Below are positions 20,382 through 29,649 of a stretch of DNA of 64,000 nucleotides, piece by piece. Source of the stretch: Lacibacter sp. H375 (GTDB taxonomy: Bacteria; Bacteroidota; Bacteroidia; Chitinophagales; Chitinophagaceae). How positions within the stretch are numbered: position 1 is the first letter of the stretch; the number at the start of each line of letters is the position of its first letter. Location of the stretch: positions 4,402,001 to 4,466,000 of the forward strand of contig NZ_JBBKTT010000001.1 of the NCBI RefSeq assembly GCF_037892425.1, in the 5' to 3' direction. The position numbers and the translations under genes were made by a program. The notes beneath the pieces are model-generated. The model did no database searches and was not told the DNA's origin. It worked only from the letters and a program-made list of their open reading frames with translations.

Positions 20382-20478
20382 TTCGTTCGCAGGCGAGTAT
20401 GACAAAACCGACTCGCTGTATAATGGAAAAGAAATGTAGTAATCACGGCGAGTTTCTTTAAGGAGAGTCACCTGCAAG
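20382..20478 (+). repeat. 95-bp hairpin element, copy 2
   Basis: Direct repeat of 20032-20126 with about 75-80 percent identity by eye. The shared core includes AAACCGACTCGC, GTATAATG and AATCACGGC. The hairpin has decayed slightly (GGCGAGTA / GACTCGCT). Confidence 0.7.
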
Positions 20479-20500
20479 AAAGCAGATAAATTTGTATGTA

Positions 20501-20885
20501 ATGAACAGTCTCAAAAATTATATAGTGTTACTTCCTTTTTTAATGCTTTGTTGCAATACAAAAAGTGATGAGAATTCAAACAATACTGCAGAAACACAAA
20601 AAAATAGTAATGAAAATGCAGAAAATCCGTTATTGACACTACTACCTATTTAAGAGTTTTTGTTGATCAAAATGAAGTAATAAAACTAAACGGAAACTTG
20701 ATAAGCATAAAAGATCTGGATCTCCGTCTACAAAATTTAAAAGTAAAGGTGGCATTGTATTTTACTCTTCTTTTGGAATTACAGAAGACACTCCTAATGA
20801 AGGCCAAGTAATTGACTTAATAAAAAAATATCAGTTGGGCATTAAAACGTTTACTGATAGTACTTTTCCAAAATCATTTTTTTGA
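20501..20885 (+). pseudogene. ExbD-like lipoprotein pseudogene, two frameshifts
   Basis: The ATG at 20501 opens a lipoprotein signal (LLPFLMLCC) that ends at a stop at 20651. Sensible coding resumes in a second frame from about 20641 (TTYLRVFVDQNEVIKLNG, ISIKDLDLRLQNLK) and again in a third from about 20745 (KGGIVFYSSFGITEDTP, VIDLIKKYQLGIKTFTD) to a stop at 20883-20885. Joined, this looks like the periplasmic ExbD/TolR-like domain found in small Bacteroidota lipoproteins. Two shifts within 250 bp argue for decay rather than one sequencing error. Confidence 0.6.
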
Positions 20886-21123
20886 CGGCTGATACGCTTA
20901 ATTTTTTTTCTTTTCGGTTGGTGTCCCGAGGCTGACTAACAACACATGCACAACAGCAAAATCATTTCACCAATCGTACCTACAGCACGAACATTACTCA
21001 ACAACATCATTCTAACCGGCAATTGTTCCTATGGAACAAAGAAAACGATAGCAGGCTTTGGTTTTACGCATTCAACCATGTAGTTTGTCCCGATCACACC
21101 CTGAAATTATTGAGGATGAGAAT

Positions 21124-21131
21124 TAGGTTTG
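21124..21131 (+). promoter_or_regulatory. Candidate -7 box
   Basis: TAGGTTTG matches TAnnTTTG, 18 bp before the start of the DHFR-like gene. The 238 bp between it and the pseudogene hold nothing else recognised. Confidence 0.45.
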
Positions 21132-21149
21132 TACATATAAACACATCAC

Positions 21150-21704
21150 ATGGCAACATTATCAAGCTTTACTTTTCTTTCTCTTGATGGTTATTACAAA
21201 GGATTGAATGATGATATCAGCTGGCACCTCCACGGCGAAGAAGAAGGACAATTTTCTGCTGATAGTTTACAATCGGAAAACATTCTTTTGTTTGGACGGA
21301 AAACATTTGAGATAATGGCTTCGTTCTGGCCTACTGAAATGGCAGCACAACAATTTCCTGATGTGGCGAAGGGAATGAATAAAGCTAAAAAACTTGTGGT
21401 ATCGAATACGGTTCAAAAAGTTGATTGGAGCAATACCGAGATCATCAGCGGCGATTTTATTGCACAACTAAAACAATTGAAGCAAAACTCAACAAAGGAT
21501 ATAACTATACTTGGAAGTGGACAGTTGTTAACAGCATTAGCAGCGGAAAATCTCGTTGATGAATACGGAATCATGATCGACCCCGTAGCTATTGGTGCAG
21601 GTAGTTCTTTGTTCAAAGGATTAACTACTCCCCTGCAATTACAACTTACTGACACACGAACATTTAAGAGTGGTGTGGTATTGCATAACTATAAATCAAT
21701 GTGA
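21150..21704 (+). CDS. Dihydrofolate reductase-family protein (RibD C-terminal type)
   Basis: 184 residues. Signatures are SLDGYYKG near the start, LLFGRKTFEIMASFWP, KLVVSNTV, and ITILGSGQLLTALAAENLVDEYGIMIDPVAIGAG, the NADPH-binding strand-helix of RibD-C/YyaP-type proteins. These bind NADPH but are usually not housekeeping DHFR; the substrate is unknown. It is preceded by a good -7 box. Confidence 0.8.
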   Translation: MATLSSFTFLSLDGYYKGLNDDISWHLHGEEEGQFSADSLQSENILLFGRKTFEIMASFWPTEMAAQQFPDVAKGMNKAKKLVVSNTVQKVDWSNTEIISGDFIAQLKQLKQNSTKDITILGSGQLLTALAAENLVDEYGIMIDPVAIGAGSSLFKGLTTPLQLQLTDTRTFKSGVVLHNYKSM

Positions 21705-21828
21705 TCCTGTCCTGAAAATATTGATTTCCTCCTTGCTTTTTATTCTGAATAGCAGCAGTGATTATAATATAAGCAGAAAGCATCCCATATTATTGTGTAA
21801 CTTCTCCCTGCATATTCAAATCACCATC

Positions 21829-22761
21829 ATGCATAAACTCAGGCTTCTCTTATTATTTCTTTTCTTGTCTCAATTTTCTATTGCACAGAAAATAGAAACT
21901 ATTTACCTAAATACGAAAGACAGCACATCGAACCTGTATATTGTTGTTCACCCACCTAAACTTCCCTATAAAGGATATGCTTTTTTAATTCCCGGGATGT
22001 TCCAAAAAGCAAATGATGTGTTGCTGCAAACAGAATTACCAAGGTATGCTGCACAGCAAGGAATTTTAGTCATCATTCCAACATTTAAGACAGGCATTTC
22101 TTCTTTTGGTTTTGATTCAGCAACGCAGGCTTCGTTTCTTGAATTATTAGGGCATGTAACAACTACTTATAAACTAAGTGGACTCAACTTTTATCTTGGC
22201 GGCTTTTCCATTGGAGGCACATGTGCCATAAAATATGCAGAGCTTGCATTCGCTAATAACTATTCTGTGAGACCCTCTGCAGTTTTTGCTATTGATGCAC
22301 CGTTGGATTTTGAGAGAGTGTATAATGGCATCCTACGTGAAACCAAGCTTCCAAATAGTACTGAAGATGGGTTGGCAGAAAGTAATTATATTCTAAAACG
22401 TCTCATGAAAGAATTTGGTGGCAGTCCATCCGATAATTTATCCGAGTATCACCGGAAATCGCCTTATTCATTTAATGATACAACACAGCATGCTATTAAG
22501 CCTCTTGTTAATTTGCCTATTCGTTTATACACGGAACCGGATATTTTATGGTGGCTAAGTGAAGGAGTTGACTATTCTATCATGAATGCTTTTGATTTTG
22601 CAGCAATGACCAATGAATTAAAAAGACTTGGGAACAAGAAGATTGAATTGATGATCAGCAGAAATAAAGGGTATCGAAAACCTGATAATGCAAGACATCC
22701 TCATTCATGGAGTATTGTTGAGCCAAAGGACCTTGTACAATGGATGCTCGATCAAAAGTAA
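21829..22761 (+). CDS. Secreted alpha/beta hydrolase-fold protein
   Basis: 310 residues from the ATG at 21829, giving a clean signal peptide (LLLLFLFLSQFSIAQ); the longer frame upstream overlaps the previous gene and is rejected. The nucleophile elbow is GGFSIGG, and a late His occurs in NARHPHSW. Probable esterase or peptidase-like hydrolase acting outside the inner membrane; substrate unknown. Confidence 0.7.
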   Translation: MHKLRLLLLFLFLSQFSIAQKIETIYLNTKDSTSNLYIVVHPPKLPYKGYAFLIPGMFQKANDVLLQTELPRYAAQQGILVIIPTFKTGISSFGFDSATQASFLELLGHVTTTYKLSGLNFYLGGFSIGGTCAIKYAELAFANNYSVRPSAVFAIDAPLDFERVYNGILRETKLPNSTEDGLAESNYILKRLMKEFGGSPSDNLSEYHRKSPYSFNDTTQHAIKPLVNLPIRLYTEPDILWWLSEGVDYSIMNAFDFAAMTNELKRLGNKKIELMISRNKGYRKPDNARHPHSWSIVEPKDLVQWMLDQK

Positions 22762-22872
22762 AACCCGTCTTCAATAAAGAACCAAAGCTAACACTGTTTA
22801 GTTATTCATTTAATTGCCCATAACAGCGTAAATTTGAGCCTTACAACAATTTAATCGAACAGTCTTCAACTA

Positions 22873-23841
22873 ATGGGCTCTTTAAAAGAAAAGATAGAAA
22901 ATAGAGAAAACGGGTTACTGCTTTACAGCTTTGCTCCTCCAAAGATCACCACTGAAAAAGAAAAACTACAGATCATTGCTAACAAGCAGATCGATCGTAT
23001 CAATAATCTTGCTATTGATGGTTTGATCTTGTATGATATCCAGGATGAAAGTCACCGTACAAACGAACAACGCACATTTCCTTTTATTCAAACAGTTCCG
23101 CCGGAAGAATACTACCGGAATTATTTGAGCAGTATAAAAACGTCGAGCATTATTTACAAGAGTATTGCCAACCAAACAAGGGATACTTTTAATGAATGGC
23201 TGAATAATAACAGCGATCTTGAAAACTTTGTTTTTGTTGGAGCATCATCGAGCCAGCAAATTGCTGAAACAAATTTTGCTTTGACTGATGCCTATGATCT
23301 GAGAAGAGAGCAGCACAATCATCTGTTGCTTGGTGGTATTACTATCCCGGAACGTCATTCAAAAAAAGGCGATGAAAACAAACGCATCTTTGATAAAACA
23401 CAAAAAGGATGCAGCTTCTTTGTATCGCAATGTGTGTACAATGTGTATGAATCGAAGAACCTCCTCTCCGACTATTACTACGATTCAATTGATAACAACT
23501 ACGATCTGCAACCTATCTTTTTTACACTTAGTCCTTGCGGCTCCATCAAAACCTTAGAGTTTATGAAGTGGCTGGGTATTGAAGTGCCGAAGTGGTTGTA
23601 CAATGATCTGAGAAATGCAAAAGACATTTTAGATACGTCCATTAAAACATCCATCCTCATCGCTGATGAGCTTATGGAGTTTGCTGCATTAAAACAAATA
23701 CCCATTGGCTTTAATGTTGAAAGCATTTCGAACAAGAAAGATGAGATCGATGCAGCAACTGAAATACTGACTGCAATTTCAGATCGATTGAAGAACGTTC
23801 GGAAAAAAGATGATGTAGAAAGTATTGTGGCGGTTGGATAG
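22873..23841 (+). CDS. Methylenetetrahydrofolate reductase-like FAD protein
   Basis: 322 residues of TIM-barrel MTHFR type. Diagnostic stretches are LLLGGITIPERH, followed by GCSFFVSQCVYN and LSPCGSIKTLEFMKWLGIEVP. The methionine-pathway MetF in Bacteroidota is a related barrel, so this may be a paralogue rather than the main enzyme. It is convergent with the TonB receptor gene. The gap holds an imperfect array of ATCCGT/ATCAGT/ATCTGT words and a small hairpin GATCAAA/TTTGATC (23877-23895) without a T run. Confidence 0.75.
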   Translation: MGSLKEKIENRENGLLLYSFAPPKITTEKEKLQIIANKQIDRINNLAIDGLILYDIQDESHRTNEQRTFPFIQTVPPEEYYRNYLSSIKTSSIIYKSIANQTRDTFNEWLNNNSDLENFVFVGASSSQQIAETNFALTDAYDLRREQHNHLLLGGITIPERHSKKGDENKRIFDKTQKGCSFFVSQCVYNVYESKNLLSDYYYDSIDNNYDLQPIFFTLSPCGSIKTLEFMKWLGIEVPKWLYNDLRNAKDILDTSIKTSILIADELMEFAALKQIPIGFNVESISNKKDEIDAATEILTAISDRLKNVRKKDDVESIVAVG

Positions 23842-23921
23842 AGCCGCAGATAACACTTATGAGCCGGATGAGGACAGATCAAATCCGTTTTGATCCATTT
23901 AAATCAGTGCCATCTGTGTTT

Positions 23922-26285
23922 CTATAACTTAAAATTCAACGTCACACTTGGTATAATAGGAAACAACGATACCTGTCTCGCTTCCACTTCCAATGTGCCC
24001 TGCAAAGGATTTCCTTTTTGATCGTAGTAAATAAAGTATGGATTTTGACGGCTGTATGCATTGTACACACTAAACACCCACTCCATTTTCAACTTGCGCA
24101 CTTTCTTTGGCTGTGGTGTAAACGTTGCCGACATATCTAAGCGATGATAAGAAGGCAAACGATATTGATTGATGCGGCTGTACTGCTGCGTTAGTACACC
24201 ATCAACTAAAAAGAAGCGTTCAGGCAACGTAAATGCATTACCGGTGCCGAATACAAACACTGCTGAGTATTTCCATTTTTTGTTTTGCTGATAGTTGGTA
24301 ACAACGCTCAAATCATGACGGCGATCGTAACGGCCGGGATACTTATCACCATCATTTAATTGAGGGAAACGTCGCCATGTCCATGAAAGTGTATAACCTA
24401 TCCAACCCGTAAACTTTCCTCTTGCTTTGTTTACATAAAACTCAGCACCGTAACTCCATCCTTTGCCAAATACAAAACTTTCTTCAGGATCACCAATGCC
24501 GGGCGTATATCCTTCTTTGTATTCGATCTGGTTCTGCATGGTTTTGTAATACACTTCAACCGATGTCTCCCACATGTTGTCTTTAAAATTCTTAAAAAAA
24601 CCCGCAGCATATTGCCAGCCGATTTGTGGTTTTACTCTGTAAGTACTCGGCACCCAAATATCGGTAGGCAATGTTGTACCGGAGTTGCTAACCAAATGAA
24701 TAAACTGCAGGTTACGTGTTACTGCACCCTTCAACGATGTTTCGTCATCTAACGCATAGCGAAACGTAACACGTGGTTCAAACCCACCGTAGGTTTTTAT
24801 TTTATCGTTACTGTCATAAACTGTACTGTCGAGCTTATTACCATCTGCATCTTTTACAAACAGTTTGTACGGACCCACCTGTTGAAAACTGGTGTAACGG
24901 ATACCGTAATTAATTTGCAAGGCATCATTCACTTCCCAATCGTCCATGATATACGCTGCCATTTCATGCGCAAACTTATTGTTCACGGTTTGTGGTTCAA
25001 ATGTTACATCTCCACTTTTACCATTGGCTGTTTGTGGATTGAATTTGTGATAGGTATAGTTAATTCCGTATTTCAACTGGTGGCCACTGACAGGGTAATA
25101 ATCAAAATCGATCTTGGCACTTACATCACGTATTGCTGAGTTGAGATTGATCTCGAAATTACTTTGCGTCCCACCGAATGCAAACTGGTAATCGTTCCAC
25201 ACTAATGATGTATTTGCAAAGAGTTTACTGTTGAATACATGGTTCCAACGAACTGTTCCTGTTGAATTACCCCAGGGAATGCGTGCACCAAAGCTTCGTT
25301 CTTTATTGTTGAACGTAAACACATCTCTACCGAAATAGCCACTTGCATACAAGCGGTCTTTCTCCGAAAATTTATAATTGAACTTTGTATTGAGATCGTA
25401 GAAATAATAACCGCTGCCGTAGAACGCACTTTCTTTTTTAATGAAGGGCTTCGCCAAAATATCTACATAAGTACGTCTTGCTGATACAATGAAAGATGCT
25501 TTTTCTTTTACAACTGGCCCCTGTATTGATACCCGTGAAGAGATCGTTCCGATTCCGCCTTCCACCTGGAACTTTTTATTGTTCCCTTCTTTCATGGCAA
25601 TATCAACCACACTGCTGATACGTCCACCATAGTTAGCAGGCATACCACCTTTGATCAAGCTAACATTCTTCAACGCATCACTATTAAAAACAGAAAAGAA
25701 ACCAAACAAGTGACCGGGATTGTACACCACTGCATCGTCCAGTAAAATTAAATTCTGATCAGGACCACCACCACGCACATACAAACCGCTGTTGCCTTCT
25801 CCGGCATTACGTACACCGGGTAATAACTGCAGCACTTTAATCGGATCAACTTCACCTGCCAAAGCCGGTACAGAGCGGATCTGGTTCATGCTCAATTCAA
25901 ACTTACCCATCTGGGCAGCCTTTACATTCAGATCACGTTTTTTGGAATAGATAATTACTTCCTGTGCAATGGCAATACGTGGGGCAAGATCGAAGTTAAG
26001 TTGTGTATTACTGTTGAGATCGAGTTCAATTTCTTTCGCTACAAAACCAACATGCGATACTGTTAGCGTATGCACACCTTTCTCCAGTGTAATGGAATAA
26101 AAACCGTATTGATTGGAGCTGATGCCTTTGGTGCGACCCTTTACACTGATGGTGGCGCCAATAATGGTTTCATTACTGGTGCTGTCTTTTACATATCCGC
26201 TGATGGTGAATTTCTCCTGTGCGTTCAACGATTGAAGTAGCAAGAAACAGATCAGCAACCCGGCTACATGTTTTAAATAGTGCAT
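23922..26285 (-). CDS. TonB-dependent receptor with N-terminal carboxypeptidase-regulatory-like domain
   Basis: 787 residues. A signal peptide is followed by a CarboxypepD_reg-like domain (ISGYVKDSTSNETIIGATISVKG), a plug (VLQLLPGVRNAGEGNSGLYVRGGG, LLDDAVVYNPGHLFGFFSVFN) and a 22-strand-type barrel ending in LNFKL. Outer-membrane import of an unknown ligand is expected. There is no SusD partner next to it. Upstream on the same strand lies a DUF3347 lipoprotein gene, separated by a 7-bp repeat array. Confidence 0.9.
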   Translation of the reverse strand: MHYLKHVAGLLICFLLLQSLNAQEKFTISGYVKDSTSNETIIGATISVKGRTKGISSNQYGFYSITLEKGVHTLTVSHVGFVAKEIELDLNSNTQLNFDLAPRIAIAQEVIIYSKKRDLNVKAAQMGKFELSMNQIRSVPALAGEVDPIKVLQLLPGVRNAGEGNSGLYVRGGGPDQNLILLDDAVVYNPGHLFGFFSVFNSDALKNVSLIKGGMPANYGGRISSVVDIAMKEGNNKKFQVEGGIGTISSRVSIQGPVVKEKASFIVSARRTYVDILAKPFIKKESAFYGSGYYFYDLNTKFNYKFSEKDRLYASGYFGRDVFTFNNKERSFGARIPWGNSTGTVRWNHVFNSKLFANTSLVWNDYQFAFGGTQSNFEINLNSAIRDVSAKIDFDYYPVSGHQLKYGINYTYHKFNPQTANGKSGDVTFEPQTVNNKFAHEMAAYIMDDWEVNDALQINYGIRYTSFQQVGPYKLFVKDADGNKLDSTVYDSNDKIKTYGGFEPRVTFRYALDDETSLKGAVTRNLQFIHLVSNSGTTLPTDIWVPSTYRVKPQIGWQYAAGFFKNFKDNMWETSVEVYYKTMQNQIEYKEGYTPGIGDPEESFVFGKGWSYGAEFYVNKARGKFTGWIGYTLSWTWRRFPQLNDGDKYPGRYDRRHDLSVVTNYQQNKKWKYSAVFVFGTGNAFTLPERFFLVDGVLTQQYSRINQYRLPSYHRLDMSATFTPQPKKVRKLKMEWVFSVYNAYSRQNPYFIYYDQKGNPLQGTLEVEARQVSLFPIIPSVTLNFKL

Positions 26286-26348
26286 GCGGAAATATCCCGT
26301 TTTAAAAGTCTCCTCTATTACAAGCGATCGGCAGCAATTGTTGTCGGA

Positions 26349-26421
26349 AATCGTGAATCGTCAGTCGTGAATAAAAACAGCTTGTAGGTTTCCACTCACG
26401 ACTAACGATTTACCACTCACG
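26349..26421. repeat. Heptad repeat array with dyad symmetry
   Basis: The left arm reads TCGTGAA-TCGTCAG-TCGTGAA in strict 7-bp steps. The right arm reads CACTCAC-GACTAAC-GATTTAC-CACTCAC. ATCGTCAGTCGTGAAT pairs with the right arm at 14 of 16 positions. Confidence 0.7.
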
Positions 26422-26425
26422 TTTC

Positions 26426-27007
26426 TTAGAATTTCAACGTTTCCTTTACTTCGCCACAAGTCAACATTTTCTTCCCGAAGTAAGGATTCATAATGCTGTC
26501 AGCATTGCTGAGCCAATAAGCACCTTTATTATCGAAGGCCATCGGGCAGTATTGGTAATAGATCGTTGCACCTGTAGGTTTAATTACACGTACCATATCA
26601 TAAAATGCGTTCGATACCATTTCAAACGATTCACGTTTTTTCGCCAGTTCTTTTTCACCTAACATACCACTGAGTTCTGCAGCAACATCACCCGCACGAC
26701 CGTTGATGCTTGAGAATCCAAGCGTATCAAATTTCTGCACTTCATCCAGCTTTAAACTGTCGAGCAAGGTTTTTAATGCGGCACCGGCTGTATTCACTTT
26801 TACTGTATCACTCGCTACAAACGCATCTTTTAGGTTGTAATATGCATTCAATACATTGTTCATCGATTGATTGAATGTTTCACTGTACGCATAACCCGCC
26901 GCAGCTTTCGGTTCAGGAGTCGTGGTTGTTTCTTCTGTTTTATCTTCTTTGTTTTTGCAGGCTACTGCCGATAAGATAACGGAGAGGATAAGCAAAGTCT
27001 TTTTCAT
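26426..27007 (-). CDS. DUF3347 domain lipoprotein
   Basis: 193 residues from the ATG at 27007, giving a lipobox (LSAVAC). A longer upstream extension is unlikely because the perfect -7 box TATCTTTG lies at 27022-27029. The C-terminus YYQYCPMAF, then GAYWLSNADSIMNPYFGKKM, then LTCGEV is the DUF3347 signature, seen as a tail of copper-efflux CusB-like proteins and as stand-alone proteins. The Cys-Pro-Met and final Cys suggest soft-metal binding, possibly copper. Function is inferred, not shown. Confidence 0.8.
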   Translation of the reverse strand: MKKTLLILSVILSAVACKNKEDKTEETTTTPEPKAAAGYAYSETFNQSMNNVLNAYYNLKDAFVASDTVKVNTAGAALKTLLDSLKLDEVQKFDTLGFSSINGRAGDVAAELSGMLGEKELAKKRESFEMVSNAFYDMVRVIKPTGATIYYQYCPMAFDNKGAYWLSNADSIMNPYFGKKMLTCGEVKETLKF

Positions 27008-27021
27008 AAAAAAAATTTTGG

Positions 27022-27029
27022 CAAAGATA
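27022..27029 (-). promoter_or_regulatory. Candidate -7 box
   Basis: TATCTTTG on the minus strand, 15 bp before the DUF3347 gene start. Confidence 0.5.
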
Positions 27030-27099
27030 AGACCTGTGAGGTTTGCAGCACTTCCAAACCCCGTCAGCGGTTGTAAACCCATACGCTGGTTCCGGTTCG

Positions 27100-27132
27100 T
27101 ACCTCATTACCTCGTACTTCTTACCTCTCACC
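27100..27132. repeat. Heptad repeat array, left of ABC-F gene
   Basis: The words ACCTC, ACCTC, ACTTC, ACCTC and ACC recur at steps of 8, 7, 7 and 7. On the minus strand this reads GGTGAGA-GGTAAGA-AGTACGA-GGTAATG, similar to the array just after the ABC-F gene. Confidence 0.6.
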
Positions 27133-27146
27133 CCGCACTTAAACCT

Positions 27147-27154
27147 TATCTTTG
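27147..27154 (+). promoter_or_regulatory. Candidate -7 box for ABC-F gene
   Basis: TATCTTTG, an exact TAnnTTTG match, 23 bp before the ATG. Confidence 0.55.
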
Positions 27155-27177
27155 CGGCTCATTTTTAAGTAAGAATT

Positions 27178-29157
27178 ATGTTAGCTGGTTTTCAGAATGT
27201 AACGTTTGAGTTTGGTGCAAGAGCTATTATTGAGGATTCTACCTGGCATATCCATCCCAATGAGCGCATTGGTTTGATTGGGTACAATGGTACGGGCAAG
27301 TCTACCCTCCTGAAATTGCTGGTGGGCGAATACCAACCATCCAAGGGTGAAGTGATCCGCAGCCGCAATACCAGTATTGGTTACCTGCACCAGGATCTGT
27401 TGAGTTTCGATACCAGTGAATCGATTTTACAAGTGGCGCTGGGTGCGTTTGAAAAAATATTGTTGCTCGAAAAAGAGATTGAAGAACTGGGTATTCAGCT
27501 GGAAAAGAATCATGAAGATGAAGCACTGCTTCACCTCTACAGCGATAAGCTCCACGAAATGGATACGCTGGATGGTTATAACATCCATCATAAAACAGAA
27601 GAAATTCTGCAGGGACTTGGTTTTGCCAATGCCGATCTGCAACGTCCGTATAAAGAATTCAGTGGCGGCTGGCGCATGCGTGTACTGCTGGCAAAAATGA
27701 TCCTGCAACAGCCCGATCTGTTGTTATTGGATGAACCGACGAATCACCTGGATCTTCCCAGTATTGAATGGTTAGAAAAATATCTGTTGCATTATCAAGG
27801 TTCGGTTGTAATTGTATCGCATGACCGTTGGTTCCTTGATCGTATGGTCACCAAGATCGTAGAAGTGTTTCAGCAAGGTTTACATATTTACGGCGGCAAC
27901 TATTCTTTTTACCAGCAAGAGAAAGAGATACGGATGGAGTTGCAGATGAAGGCCTTTGAAAATCAGCAGGATTTTATCCGTCAGCAGGAACGTTTTATTG
28001 AACGTTTCCGTGCCAAAGCAAGTAAAGCTGCTGCTGCACAAACGGCTATTAAGAAATTAGAAAAGCTGGATGTGATTGAAGCACCAACCAATGACCGTCC
28101 GAATATCCGCATCAACTTTGCGGTTGATAAAATGCCGGGTAAAGTATTGTGCGAATTAAAACATGTGAGCAAACATTACGGCGCTAATAAAATCGTCACG
28201 AATGCAAGTGCAGAAATTGAACGGGGCGATAAAATTGCGTTGATCGGTGCAAATGGTAAAGGTAAATCGACCTTACTGCGTATTATTGCCGGTGTTGAAT
28301 CATTTGAAGGTGAACGGAAGTGGGGACATAATGTTGATGAAAGTTTTTATGCACAGCACCAGTTAGAATCGTTAGGTCTCAATCATACACTCCTTGACGA
28401 ATTGAAGACCTGCAGCACGCAGAAAACTGACCAGGAATTACGCACCCTGCTTGGTTGCTTTTTATTTGGTGGCGATGATATCGATAAAAAGATCAAAGTA
28501 TTAAGTGGTGGTGAAAAAGCAAGAATTGCGTTGGCAAAAACAATCATCAGCAAGGCCAACTTCCTGATGCTCGATGAACCGACGAACCATCTTGACATGC
28601 ATTCGGTTGAATTGCTGATCGAAGCATTGAACAAATACCAGGGCAGCATTATTTTGGTGAGTCATGATCGTTTCTTTGTTTCGCAAACAGCCAATAAGAT
28701 CTGGGAAATTGTAGATGAAGAGATCAAAGAATTTAAAGGCACCTACAACGAATACTTAGAGTGGAAGGAACGTATGGCAAAGAAAGCTGCCGATAATAAA
28801 GAGCTTGTTGCCAGTGAAAAAAAAACGGAAGTAAAAAAAATAGTTGAGGAAAAACCGGTAGTACAACAACAGTCACCTGTTGCAGATACCAAGCAGGTGA
28901 TCAATAAAGAACTGAAGAAAGAGTTGCAGAAGCAACAACGCATGTTGCAGCAGTTGGAAGAAAAAATCAACACAACTACCATTGAAAAAAATAAAATGGA
29001 AGCCCAACTCTCCGACCCTTCTACTTATTCTGATAAAGATAAATTCAAGCAAACGGAGACTTCTTATCAAAAGCTGAGCAACGATCTTAAACAGTTGAAT
29101 GCAGAATACGAAGCTGCCTTTGAAAAAGTTATGGAGCTGGAGAGTAAGGCGGGGTGA
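27178..29157 (+). CDS. ABC-F family ATPase
   Basis: 659 residues with two ABC domains and no membrane segments. Domain 1 has GYNGTGKST and FSGGWRMR followed by LLLLDEPTNHLDLP. Domain 2 has GANGKGKST and LSGGEKARIALAK followed by FLMLDEPTNHLDM. The inter-domain linker holds a charged helix pair (QQEKEIRMELQMKAFENQQ region), and a C-terminal coiled coil follows residue 560 or so, as in Uup-like members. ABC-F proteins act on the ribosome or related complexes; some confer antibiotic protection. The subfamily here cannot be fixed by eye. Confidence 0.93.
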   Translation: MLAGFQNVTFEFGARAIIEDSTWHIHPNERIGLIGYNGTGKSTLLKLLVGEYQPSKGEVIRSRNTSIGYLHQDLLSFDTSESILQVALGAFEKILLLEKEIEELGIQLEKNHEDEALLHLYSDKLHEMDTLDGYNIHHKTEEILQGLGFANADLQRPYKEFSGGWRMRVLLAKMILQQPDLLLLDEPTNHLDLPSIEWLEKYLLHYQGSVVIVSHDRWFLDRMVTKIVEVFQQGLHIYGGNYSFYQQEKEIRMELQMKAFENQQDFIRQQERFIERFRAKASKAAAAQTAIKKLEKLDVIEAPTNDRPNIRINFAVDKMPGKVLCELKHVSKHYGANKIVTNASAEIERGDKIALIGANGKGKSTLLRIIAGVESFEGERKWGHNVDESFYAQHQLESLGLNHTLLDELKTCSTQKTDQELRTLLGCFLFGGDDIDKKIKVLSGGEKARIALAKTIISKANFLMLDEPTNHLDMHSVELLIEALNKYQGSIILVSHDRFFVSQTANKIWEIVDEEIKEFKGTYNEYLEWKERMAKKAADNKELVASEKKTEVKKIVEEKPVVQQQSPVADTKQVINKELKKELQKQQRMLQQLEEKINTTTIEKNKMEAQLSDPSTYSDKDKFKQTETSYQKLSNDLKQLNAEYEAAFEKVMELESKAG

Positions 29158-29160
29158 TTT

Positions 29161-29189
29161 GTGAGTGGGTAATAGTGGATAGGTAATAA
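29161..29189. repeat. Heptad repeat array, right of ABC-F gene
   Basis: GTGAGTG-GGTAATA-GTGGATA-GGTAATA follow in exact 7-bp register, starting four bases after the ABC-F stop codon. Confidence 0.65.
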
Positions 29190-29244
29190 TCAAACGTTGT
29201 TACTTTTTTAACAATCAAAGCAATATCTGCAATACATATCCGAT

Positions 29245-29601
29245 ATGCGTTTTCTGATAATATTACTTCTCTCTTTTTTTGTCAGTTGTAAATTTAAAAT
29301 TGATACAAATGACGTTTTAGGTTCCTGGACAATAGAGCAGGATGAATTAAAATACCCAAAGACTGGATTTAGTGATAAAGCTACCTTTTTCCCCAACGAT
29401 TCTCTTAGAGTAGAAATGTTTCGTGATGGGAAATTAGATCAATTTTTCGTTGGTACATACAAAATGGATAATGAAAGAAATACGATCACTACAAAACTTG
29501 ATACATTAGAAGTTGAATTTGAAATAGTAACGCTTTCTGAGAAAAAACTTGTTTTAAAAGATCGTAAAAGAAAGACAATCACTAATTATAAACGACTTTA
29601 A
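29245..29601 (+). CDS. Small lipoprotein, lipocalin-like
   Basis: 118 residues with a lipobox (LLSFFVSC). The mature part begins DVLGSWTIEQDELKYP and continues as alternating beta strands, which resembles the small lipocalin-like proteins of Bacteroidota. No ligand or role is known. It is convergent with the next lipoprotein gene, about 50 bp apart. Confidence 0.6.
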   Translation: MRFLIILLLSFFVSCKFKIDTNDVLGSWTIEQDELKYPKTGFSDKATFFPNDSLRVEMFRDGKLDQFFVGTYKMDNERNTITTKLDTLEVEFEIVTLSEKKLVLKDRKRKTITNYKRL

Positions 29602-29649
29602 TTATGTTGGCAGTGAATGCGTCTCGTTCCTGTTCAACGAACTCTTCAT

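Noticed and set aside
23842-23921. Possible terminator between the MTHFR-like and TonB receptor genes
   Set aside because: A 7-bp hairpin GATCAAA/TTTGATC exists but lacks a T run on either strand.
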